Position numbers and translations under genes: made by a program. Positions 1-7,612 of a DNA stretch of 9,162 nt are shown here, in pieces (the stretch's first letter is position 1; every line of letters starts with the position of its first letter). This DNA is from Globobulimina sp. (taxonomy: Eukaryota > Foraminifera > Rotaliida). Location: positions 1-9,162 of the forward strand of contig PIVH01000051.1 in the NCBI GenBank assembly GCA_003354225.1. The letters run 5' to 3'. The notes beneath the pieces are model-generated. The model ran no database searches and was not told where the DNA came from. It saw nothing but the letters and a program-made list of their open reading frames with translations.

Positions 1-348
1 CTCCGGATTCCTGCGGAGGTGAAGTGTGAGGATGAGGAGGTTGGGAGTGGCGGTAAGGAGAAGGAGAAGGAGGAGGAGGACGAGGAGCAGTGTGTTCGTG
101 GCATGGCGAGCAAGATGAATTTGTTTTTTTTGCCGCGGGTGCAATCCAACAAGTTGCAGTTTGAAAATGGTTGCATGGAGCTGCGGAATCAGATTATTTG
201 TATGGGCAAACCGCAGACGATTTCGCAGTCTCATTCATACAAACAAACGGAGAGAGACTGGTTTTCGTTTTCGAAAAAGATCTGGAACATTTTGACCAAT
301 GCTCCCAATTTTATTGAGTATCGAGGAAATCAGAATCATAATACATAA
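1..348 (+). CDS. 3' end of an unrecognised gene, acidic/lysine-rich C-terminal region (partial)
   Basis: The frame is open from the left edge to a TAA at 346-348 and gives 115 residues, so the start lies outside the window; a GTG at 19 is not a credible eukaryotic start. Residues 7-29 are a low-complexity stretch of Glu, Lys, Asp and Gly encoded largely by GAG/AAG, followed by a mixed-composition tail of about 85 residues with an aromatic patch (DWFSFSKKIW). I count 36 of 60 G+C in the first 60 nt, far above the window average, mostly because of the purine-rich tract. I recognise no domain, signal or membrane segment. Codon choice in the tail looks like coding sequence, but no homology supports it. 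It could be the last exon of a larger protein. Confidence is moderate that it is coding and nil on function. Confidence 0.5.
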   Translation, partial: LRIPAEVKCEDEEVGSGGKEKEKEEEDEEQCVRGMASKMNLFFLPRVQSNKLQFENGCMELRNQIICMGKPQTISQSHSYKQTERDWFSFSKKIWNILTNAPNFIEYRGNQNHNT

Positions 349-744
349 ATAATATATCAGTTGTTCACATCTCTAAAGCAAAAGAAATTAAATATATATA
401 TTATTGGAGAGGAGAGAAATATATATATATGTTATTACAGCCATTGCAGTGCATGTTTTATGTGGTTACAATTTTACAATTTTCCTGTTATTTTATTTGG
501 AGCAGACATTATTCAAAAATAAATATAAAAAAATAAATTAAAAAAAGATGTGATTGGATGTCAGATTAAAAAAGAAAGAAAACAAAAAACAAAAAAATGT
601 GTTTCGTTGATTTAGTTGTTTACATGTTGCTAAATTAATATTTGTCGATTTAATTTTTTTTATTGTTTGGTTTGTCCTTTGATGCAAAATGAATAATTAA
701 TAATAAACTTGCAGTCTGACAGTAACACTAAACACTGGTTTTTC
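349..744. other. AT-rich intergenic spacer: 3' UTR of the left gene and promoter/5' UTR of the 7TM-PIP kinase gene
   Basis: There is no convincing ORF here. The stretch is dominated by A/T runs, a TATATATATA tract near 420-430 and purine runs. AATAAA occurs on the plus strand at 518-523 and 532-537 and could end the transcript of the left-hand gene. A sequence ending in cttgcag at 714 resembles a 3' splice site just ahead of the next ATG at 745, so a 5' UTR intron is possible but unproven. I see no RNA gene or repeat family. Confidence 0.5.
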
Positions 745-3235
745 ATGGCAGACTCCTGTGATGACGGCAATTTCGAGTTTAATGCAATATGGTGGTACGC
801 AGCCATTGCAGTCAGCACAATTTGCTTATTATATATTTTAATTGATTACTTTTTGAATTCCAAAATTCGCCGCAATCCATCGTTTTTAATGATATCTCGT
901 GCAATATTTGATTACATCGCAGTAATAATCGTATTCTATGCAATATCGACAGACCGCATCTCCTGCGAACACACCCAGCACAATTACAAGATTTGTCAAT
1001 TTTGGGGTGCTTTATTTCTATTTTCTTTATATGTCCCGGCCGTGTATTATGCATCGATTTGTGTCCAGTTATACCTGACTCTACGAAACCCCTTTCGAGC
1101 ACCCTCATCTCACTCATTCTCATTCCATTTCGCAGTATTATTGATATGCTTTTTTGTAGTATTATTTGTAGCCACCGCAGGCAATCACGGCGAAGGACAG
1201 TTCGAATACAGGCCAGCATTCCAGATTTGTTTCATGAAACAAAGAGACGGTTTAAACGGATGGAACGTTGCTGTCATATACATTCCAACCTTCTTCCTCG
1301 TCACCGGCGGCATCTTTGCCAATCTGTGGAGCATCAAACAATTAACCCGCCGCATATTGGACGACACCTTCGAACTTCGCTGGATTGTCATCAAGACACA
1401 AACTGCCATCATCACATGCTTCACTATCAATTATATCTTGCAGGGCATTAATTGGATAATACTCTTCGATAAATCGGAGAAAACACCCAAATATGACCCC
1501 TACATTCTATCCGTATTCTGCTTCATTGCCATTGTCTTTGATGCTCTTACCTGGCTCATACGGAACGTAGTCCTGGCTCGAAACACTCAGAAAAGCAACA
1601 AACGCTCCAACATTGCGCTTACTGCCACCACAAAGAAAATAAATAACATATCGGACGCCTTACGCAAAGAGGTCATCACATTTATCACTGCGGGCTTGGC
1701 TCAATCAGCTACGCTTAACTCCTCCAAAAACGTCAAACGACGACGTAAACGGTCCGTAGGTGCACGGAATCAGAATGTCGTTGATGATACGGGCTCCGCC
1801 GGCTCCCTTAATGGTCCACGTAAACGATCCGATGTGGCGGCCCAGTTATTATCTGAGAAAACGCCAACAGAAATTACCTGCGAGAAAATTGGAAATTTCT
1901 CTCAATTGTTCCGTCCGCATGTCACCGAAAACTATTTCCTAATGAGTGAGGATGAAAAATCGGATCACGACATTTTTGAGGAAGCGATGGTCGCTGTCGG
2001 AGGAACAAAAGCAGTGATGGTCAAATGTGAGTTGGCCTCGGCTGCAGCGGAGGAACAGAAGCAGTCACTGCAGGATTATATGGCTACGGATAATACAGAT
2101 ATATTATCAGATAAGTATTATCCCACCAACATTGATGGTCAATATCAGGAACATGTAATTGAACAATATCCCATTGGCTCGGTGGGGGCGGAACAGACAA
2201 ATGTTGTGTTTACGGATTATGCTCCAGTGATTTTTAGCTATTTACGGCGGAATGTGTATGGTGTTACAGATGAGCAATATAAATTTTCTATATTGCCCGA
2301 TAAGGACGTTAGTAAAGTGTCTTTGGCGTTGGTTGCGAAATTCAGTGAAGGTATTTTGCTTTGATTTGATATTTTAAGTTTACATTTTGCTGTAAAGTAC
2401 AATATTAATAGGTCGGAGTGGTGCTTTTTTCTTCTTTACCCAGGATATGAAATATTTGATTAAGACATTGACCAAAGATGAAGCTCAATTGTTGTTAACC
2501 ACATTGAAGCAGTATACACTTTATATGGTGAACAATGCGGAAACATATTTGTCAAAATATTTCGGACTGCATTCGATTTTGTTATATTCACATTCGATAT
2601 ACTTTGTAGTGAATAAGAATGTGTTTCCATCACTGTATAAGCCACCAAATGAGACATATGATATTAAGGGCAGTTGGGTCGACAGACATACACAGCACCA
2701 TGTTATCGATAGGAAGTTGATGAAAGATTCAGATTTACACTCGACATTGATTTTGAATGAACGGCAATCAGCAGCAATGCATCAACAGTTGGAGGCGGAT
2801 ACATTGTTTTTGAGCAGTGTCAATATTATGGATTATTCACTTTTGTTGGGCATATTTTATACCAAAGTGCATAGAATGGCCACGGATAGATATAAATCGG
2901 TGATTCGTTTGGATATCAATGAGAACGAAGAATTGAAGCAAGGTCATGGTGGCGACCATGGTATGGATTTGAGTGATTACAATATTTATGACAGTGTTTA
3001 TGTGGAAGGACCCGGGAGATATGTTATTGGCGTCATTGATATGTTACAGAAATGGGATTGGAATAAAAAAACGGAACGGTTTGTAAAAGGATTACGCGGT
3101 AAAGACAGAAATGGTGTTTCTTGTGTTCCACCACAGCAATATCAGCAACGATTTATGAAGAAAATGCTTGAAATTGGAATTGGAAATGAGGACAGTCAGG
3201 ACACAGAAAATGACGGTTGTCAGTATAATGTATAA
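745..3235 (+). CDS. Seven-transmembrane receptor fused to a phosphatidylinositol-phosphate kinase (GPCR-PIPK bigram); exons 745-2350 and 2412-3235
   Basis: The spliced product is 809 aa. Seven hydrophobic segments lie near residues 14-36, 47-68, 84-110, 126-146, 172-196, 213-240 and 253-276. Cys84 at the top of TM3 and Cys162 in the second extracellular loop could form the usual GPCR disulfide. A roughly 200-residue cytosolic linker follows, with a basic cluster KRRRKR at 331-336. The PIP kinase domain runs from about 486 to 787: FTDYAPVIFSYLRR entry segment, glycine-rich loop GRSGAFF (536-542), catalytic Lys553 in YLIKT, YDIKGS (618-623), NIMDYSLLLG (673-682) and IGVID (741-745), then an activation segment with KK754-755 and Glu757. 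All key catalytic positions appear present. The family makes PI(4,5)P2 or a related lipid from a phosphatidylinositol monophosphate; here the kinase would be tethered to a membrane receptor, as in Dictyostelium RpkA and oomycete GPCR-PIPKs. The start is the first in-frame ATG; a TTG at 709 is not credible. The fusion is firm; ligand and lipid specificity are inferred. Confidence 0.93.
2351..2411 (+). other. Spliceosomal intron (61 nt, phase 1) in the 7TM-PIP kinase gene
   Basis: The first exon frame reads KFSEG and then meets a stop (TGA 2362-2364). The next segment reads RSGAFFFFTQD directly into MKYLIKT, so the conserved PIP kinase glycine-rich loop is complete only if 2351-2411 is removed. 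The donor is GAAG|GTATTT and the acceptor is AATATTAATAG|GTCGG. The split codon is GGT (Gly536), one base from exon 1 and two from exon 2. By my count the intron has 13 G+C of 61. This is the only intron I can support in the window. The ATG at 2447 is an internal methionine, not a gene start. Confidence 0.93.
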
Positions 3236-3293
3236 TATTTGTACATATAATATTTTTAGTATTAGTCCAAATAATTATTATGGATATGTTTTT

Positions 3294-3299
3294 TTTATT
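3294..3299 (-). promoter_or_regulatory. AATAAA poly(A) signal overlapping the stop codon of the M1 aminopeptidase
   Basis: On the minus strand the last codons read GAA TAA followed by A's, so the canonical hexamer AATAAA includes the TAA stop. It is the only canonical hexamer I see near this gene's 3' end. Cleavage 10-30 nt downstream would still fall inside the 59-nt gap to the convergent kinase gene, which would make the 3' UTR exceptionally short. That use is inferred from position only. Confidence 0.45.
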
Positions 3300-6200
3300 C
3301 GTTATCAGTGCTTCTGTAGTGGGCTAATTCACTTGTTTTATCTCGTTGCAACATTTGATCGTATATCGGGCTTGAAAACCGTGGTTGTAACTTGATTTTG
3401 TTGTGTCTTACTCTGCAATATATTATGCATGCAATAGTAATAATTAACACAGCGATTCCTGTTACTAATACAATGGGTGTCGTTGACCATGCATTATCTC
3501 CATTGTGTCTTGCTTTTAAATAGTTATTCAATTCATTGTAATTAATTTTTATCCATTGAACATTCATATAAATATTCTCCAGTGTCTCATTCAATTTTAA
3601 TGCTGAGTTATTGCCCAGGTCACTGTTATTAAAATAAAAACTAAATACTTTGTTATAGCCATTGATTGAAGAGAAACTATCTGCAAATGATATCATTGTA
3701 TTCTCTGCAAATCCATACAACTCTTTCCATTTTAAACCACCATTTCTCATCAAATTATCCCACACTAATTGTCTGCCATAACATTGTTTGAATGAACTCA
3801 ATCCCCTCAATATTTGTTGCACGCTCAAATTGCGATTGCTCAACAGAAAGGTTATTGAATTTTGTGTTAAATTATAATCTCTATAAACAGCACCAAATGA
3901 ATTTAATATGACATTTTGTAAACTATCATTCGATATAAATGTATGCATAATAGCCTCATAAATATATGGATCCAATGTTGATAAAGCAGCAGCAAATAAT
4001 GGCTCAATTAAATTGGAATCATCAAAACTATCTAAATCGATATATGTTCCATTGTTAATAACATCCAATATAATTTGATATCCATTATGAATGGTATCAC
4101 TGTCTCCAAATATTATCATCGCAGATATCAAATCCGATCGTAATCTGCTTATTTCCTCCGAATCAGATAAAGAATAATTATAATTCCATCCGTTCACATC
4201 ATTTAATAGCGGTGATAATAAATCGATTGCATATTTACGAAAATTGGCTCGTATTTCATCATTAATATCATCTAATCCACATAGCATACTATCGATGGAT
4301 ATAAGTGAATTAATTACAATCTCATGCATTAAAAATAATGGCTCATCCATAGAAACATTATATTTATGTTGCAAGCATACATTGGATACAAATTGCAAAT
4401 ATGTTATTGGTGAAAAATAACCAGATAACATTTCTTGATATAAATCCGAAATAATATTAAATTGATTTAAGTCCGAAAACAGATGAAAATTATTTGATAT
4501 CATTTGAAATGAATAATTATCATAAATTACACGAAAATAATGTCGCATTTCGGGATTAAACAAATAATATTCTGTCTTTTCATTGTCGCTATCAAAATAT
4601 CTCTCAATTTCAAAAGTTATATTCTTTCCACTCATCAATTTATTTGCAAACAAACCATGTTCGAACTCTGTAAGCATCCCATTATAAACTTGAATTTGTA
4701 TCGGAATTTGCCATATTTCTGCAGCAAATAAGTGTGCTTTTTCTTCATCATAATATGGATTGAACTCTTTATTTTTCTCTTCATCGAAGAATAGTGGTCC
4801 TTCCTTGACAAATCTTTGTTGTTTCAGTGTAATTTCAATCTTATTATCTTCAATTTCCTTCATTGTAACAGATAAAAGTGGAAAACCAGCGTTATACAGC
4901 CATGGATGCATAAACTGAGAAATCAATTCATCACCAAAATAAGCATCAAATTCAAGCAATAAATCCTCAGAAACTGCATTATCACCTTGCCATTTTGTTA
5001 AATAATTTCTCAATGAATCATAAAATACCTCATCACCATCACTGATATCTCCTTGTAATAACCTCAAATAATTACGTAAATGATATAAAATAGAACCCGC
5101 TTTATCATACACAATGCCATCATAAACCTCCCTTATTTGCTGTGGAGTTAATACATTCCGCACAATTGGTCGAATAAATATTGATGCATCACTGCTTAGC
5201 ATGATTCCATTCATATTTGTGACATAGAAATGGTACCATGGATTTAGTTCATTTTGCGTATATTGGTTTGCAATGTATTCGAAATATGTGGCAAAGCCTT
5301 CTTTTAACCAAATATGATTCCACCAACGATGTGTGACCAAATTGCCAAACCATTGGTGAGCTATTTCATGTCCGATTATTCTGGACACACTATTTAAAGA
5401 GTTGACACTAGCAACAGATGCATCTATTAAAAAACGAGTGTTTCTGTATGTGATAGCTCCGTAATTCTCCATAGCTCCGAACTTATAATCTGTGACACAA
5501 ATTGAATCTAATTTTGGCAAAGGAAAGTTATGAGAAAAAAGCTGGCCAAAATATGGAAGTATTTGTAATGACTCATTGAAGCCATACTGTGCGTATTGTG
5601 CATTGGAAGAGTATGGAAAATATACAGTTTGTAACACATTTTGAGTGTAATTAGTGTGGGATGTATATGAGAAATAGTTATAATCACAAAGTGCAAAGAA
5701 AACTAAATAGGTTGACATTATTGGAGTTTGTTGAAATGACACATGTTTACATAATGTTGATGTATTGCCGTTATGTGATGTATATAAACATTCATATTCA
5801 TTGCTTATATTTGCAAAGATTTTTTCATTTATTATTGGCATATTTGATATTGTTAAGGCATTAATTGGTGCGATGTATGAAATATTAAATGTTGCTTTAA
5901 AATCTGGTTCATCCCAACAAGGAAATGTCCAGCGAGCGTCAATTGGGGCAAATTGAGTGACTGCATTTTTTATGATGATATTATTATATTCGTATTGCGA
6001 TAAATAAAATCCATCATAACGATCGGTATTAAGAACACCGCTATAAATCATGTATAATTTGATATTATTATTGGTGTTGTTGATAAATGTGGATACATTA
6101 TAATTGGTTAAGTTTATGAAATTGATGCTATTTATTTGTGTTTTAATGTTATACGATTGAGATCTAGATACGTATTGAAATGATGATAACGTTGAGTTTA

Positions 6201-6471
6201 TGTCAAGTTGAATCTGACTGATATTAATGGATCGACCTTGGTTAAATTGAATGAGAAATGGATTATTCATAGTTGTGTCGTTAAAATGGCGTGGTTTAAT
6301 AGCTAATGTTATGTGAATCCATCCTTTAAATGTTAATGTATCGAAATTTGGATGAATGGTAATATCATAATGTGTTGGAATTATAGTTGTTGGTAAACGA
6401 TACTGTTCAGATATAGAGTGATTGATAAACGCTGCAGCAAGCAATGACAAAATATTCAATGGCCAGTACAT
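3295..6471 (-). CDS. M1-family zinc aminopeptidase, membrane-anchored (aminopeptidase N / ERAP-like)
   Basis: This is a 1058-aa intronless ORF with a true ATG. An N-terminal signal peptide (about 1-22) precedes YRLPTTIIPTHYDI, the typical M1 domain entry. The exopeptidase motif GAMENYG is at 332-338. The zinc site is HEIAH (368-372) with the third ligand Glu391 in WLKEGFATYFE, at the correct 18-residue spacing. The catalytic Tyr is Tyr455 in YDKAG. A beta-sandwich and a long helical ERAP1_C-like region (about 650-985) follow, then one transmembrane helix (about 999-1018) and a 40-residue tail containing YDQM, a possible YxxΦ sorting signal. I count eleven N-x-S/T sequons in the first 301 residues, as expected for a lumenal or extracellular ectodomain. 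The enzyme should remove N-terminal residues from peptides, and all catalytic residues are intact. The topology is type I, whereas mammalian APN/ERAP relatives are type II. The 3' end converges on the 7TM-PIP kinase gene 59 nt away. Family call very strong; substrate preference and compartment (surface or endolysosome) unknown. Confidence 0.96.
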   Translation of the reverse strand: MYWPLNILSLLAAAFINHSISEQYRLPTTIIPTHYDITIHPNFDTLTFKGWIHITLAIKPRHFNDTTMNNPFLIQFNQGRSINISQIQLDINSTLSSFQYVSRSQSYNIKTQINSINFINLTNYNVSTFINNTNNNIKLYMIYSGVLNTDRYDGFYLSQYEYNNIIIKNAVTQFAPIDARWTFPCWDEPDFKATFNISYIAPINALTISNMPIINEKIFANISNEYECLYTSHNGNTSTLCKHVSFQQTPIMSTYLVFFALCDYNYFSYTSHTNYTQNVLQTVYFPYSSNAQYAQYGFNESLQILPYFGQLFSHNFPLPKLDSICVTDYKFGAMENYGAITYRNTRFLIDASVASVNSLNSVSRIIGHEIAHQWFGNLVTHRWWNHIWLKEGFATYFEYIANQYTQNELNPWYHFYVTNMNGIMLSSDASIFIRPIVRNVLTPQQIREVYDGIVYDKAGSILYHLRNYLRLLQGDISDGDEVFYDSLRNYLTKWQGDNAVSEDLLLEFDAYFGDELISQFMHPWLYNAGFPLLSVTMKEIEDNKIEITLKQQRFVKEGPLFFDEEKNKEFNPYYDEEKAHLFAAEIWQIPIQIQVYNGMLTEFEHGLFANKLMSGKNITFEIERYFDSDNEKTEYYLFNPEMRHYFRVIYDNYSFQMISNNFHLFSDLNQFNIISDLYQEMLSGYFSPITYLQFVSNVCLQHKYNVSMDEPLFLMHEIVINSLISIDSMLCGLDDINDEIRANFRKYAIDLLSPLLNDVNGWNYNYSLSDSEEISRLRSDLISAMIIFGDSDTIHNGYQIILDVINNGTYIDLDSFDDSNLIEPLFAAALSTLDPYIYEAIMHTFISNDSLQNVILNSFGAVYRDYNLTQNSITFLLSNRNLSVQQILRGLSSFKQCYGRQLVWDNLMRNGGLKWKELYGFAENTMISFADSFSSINGYNKVFSFYFNNSDLGNNSALKLNETLENIYMNVQWIKINYNELNNYLKARHNGDNAWSTTPIVLVTGIAVLIITIACIIYCRVRHNKIKLQPRFSSPIYDQMLQRDKTSELAHYRSTDNE

Positions 6472-6609
6472 GAAGTTATGAACTTTTAATTAGTGATCAT
6501 TGCAAACGGGTTTTGAAATTCGAAAGGGAGTGGGTACAATTTTTAGTGTTTGACATTATGCTTAATTCGTTGTCGGTTGTCAACGCAACGTCAAGGGTCA
6601 TGAGATTAA
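6472..6609 (-). promoter_or_regulatory. 138-nt spacer: 3' UTR of the TLC-like gene and promoter of the aminopeptidase gene
   Basis: Both flanking genes are on the minus strand, so this short gap must end one transcript and start the next. It contains a cluster of GTCA/TGAC motifs (6551-6554, 6579-6582, 6590-6593, 6597-6600) and a doubled GTTGTC (6569-6574 and 6576-6581) next to CAACGCAACG, which could fold back on it. On the minus strand an ATTAAA lies just upstream of the aminopeptidase ATG. A regulatory role is inferred from position and motif clustering only. Confidence 0.4.
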
Positions 6610-7512
6610 CTATTTGTTCTTTTTATCAGCACAATTTTCGATATTGCCATCAATCCCATGGTATGTAATTGGGATATATTGCGATTTCTGGTATAAATTG
6701 ATTGTCCACCAAATAGAAGCTACAAATATTCCAAAAAACGATATTGTATGTACAAACAGCATGATATTATTAAGCAGTAAATCAATAAAATCATGATGCA
6801 GATGTCTTTTATGTGACATATTGCCAAAATCAATAATTGCCCAATACAGGAACCGATAATATAAACAGCAAACAACCAATAACATTGGTACTATAATTTT
6901 ACAAATAATCGATCCTATAATCGATATCAAACAAGCTTTTCTGATATAATATGTATTCTGAGCATTCTCAGTGAAAATGTGACCTAAACATAAAATAAAA
7001 GGGATACATTCATGCAAACCAAGTAAAACAATCACCATATTCACATATTGCAATCTATAATGAATAATCACTAAATTCAATAACATTGTCCATCGATAAA
7101 AGAGTAATAATTGCAATCGTGAGCAATTCCATACACTTTCATAAGTTTTTGCAATGTAAAAATATTCAATGACTGCATCAAACACATAATAAGATATTGA
7201 AAAAATTACAAAATAGTGAATAACAGGATTTGGTAATGATTGTTTGTTGACAATGAATCCATGTTTATTATCCTTTGATATTTGACAATCGAATAACGAT
7301 AACAAATCATTCTTTGATAATAATGCATCATACAACACTATAAACGTGCATATAATCAATAAAAATGAATGAATACAAGTGAGAAAGTATTGACTTGCCA
7401 ATTTTTGTTGAACCTTTAATTGATGTGAGAGTATGTGAGGTAATAACATCCAGCTTACAAAGAATAACAATTGGAAACCAGTGAACCATGACAACAGAGG
7501 GCCAGTGATCAT
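6610..7512 (-). CDS. Multi-pass membrane protein, divergent TLC-domain (TLCD4/TMEM56-like)
   Basis: The product is 300 aa, intronless, with a TAG stop. The frame is open upstream to a stop at 7597-7599, but the first ATG is at 7512 (a GTG at 7524 is not credible). About seven hydrophobic segments lie near 8-29, 42-64, 97-120, 135-150, 155-172, 193-219 and 244-273. The layout matches small TLC (TRAM-LAG1-CLN8) proteins such as TLCD4: FQLLFFVSW near the N-terminus, a His after a basic/amphipathic segment (LTCIHSF, His48), SYYVFDAV (107-114) in place of GYxxxDL, LLGLHECIPF (163-172) in place of the family's LxxELSSPF, and a terminal WWTINLYQK helix. The usual His pair of the family appears as FYRW (138-141). 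The C-terminus is KKNK, a dilysine ER-retrieval signal, consistent with an ER lipid-related role. Alternatives are another 7-8 TM family or an orphan receptor. The membrane-protein call is firm; the TLC assignment is from recalled motif layout. Confidence 0.6.
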   Translation of the reverse strand: MITGPLLSWFTGFQLLFFVSWMLLPHILSHQLKVQQKLASQYFLTCIHSFLLIICTFIVLYDALLSKNDLLSLFDCQISKDNKHGFIVNKQSLPNPVIHYFVIFSISYYVFDAVIEYFYIAKTYESVWNCSRLQLLLFYRWTMLLNLVIIHYRLQYVNMVIVLLGLHECIPFILCLGHIFTENAQNTYYIRKACLISIIGSIICKIIVPMLLVVCCLYYRFLYWAIIDFGNMSHKRHLHHDFIDLLLNNIMLFVHTISFFGIFVASIWWTINLYQKSQYIPITYHGIDGNIENCADKKNK

Positions 7513-7612
7513 TGTCACCTTCACGTTGCTTTTAATCTGGCTCGTTTGCCATTGTAAATTGAAAACTTCAGGGCTGAATTTTGCACCTTTAGTGTGTCAC
7601 ATTTTTGTTTAA
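7513..7612. promoter_or_regulatory. 100-nt divergent promoter between the TLC-like and kelch genes
   Basis: The start codons of the two genes face away from each other only 100 nt apart, so both promoters and 5' UTRs must be packed in or overlap this interval. The hexamer TGTCAC occurs directly repeated near each end (7513-7518 and 7595-7600). I see no obvious TATA box. Bidirectional control is inferred from geometry. Confidence 0.5.

Noticed and set aside
415-432. TATATATATA tract as a TATA box for the receptor-kinase gene
   Set aside because: It is over 300 nt from the ATG in generally AT-rich DNA, and similar A/T runs are common nearby.
709-744. Extending the receptor start upstream to a TTG at 709
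   Set aside because: TTG is not a credible start in a eukaryote; the first in-frame ATG is at 745 and the first membrane helix follows soon after it.
993-1451. 152-codon plus-strand open frame inside the receptor exon, and 135- and 81-codon minus-strand frames over the same region
   Set aside because: They overlap the receptor coding frame, are Ser/Arg/His/Cys-rich without any domain, and are explained as shadows of a well-supported gene.
2447-3235. Separate PIP kinase gene starting at the ATG at 2447
   Set aside because: It would lack the glycine-rich loop and entry segment, both of which are encoded just upstream and join perfectly in frame once the 61-nt intron is removed.
5508-5956. Short open frames on both strands within the aminopeptidase
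   Set aside because: They lie opposite or out of frame with a gene whose catalytic motifs are intact; no domain or independent signal.
7513-7524. GTG start at 7524 for the TLC-like gene
   Set aside because: Non-ATG starts are unlikely here, and an ATG four codons downstream (7512) suffices; no ATG occurs in the open frame further upstream.
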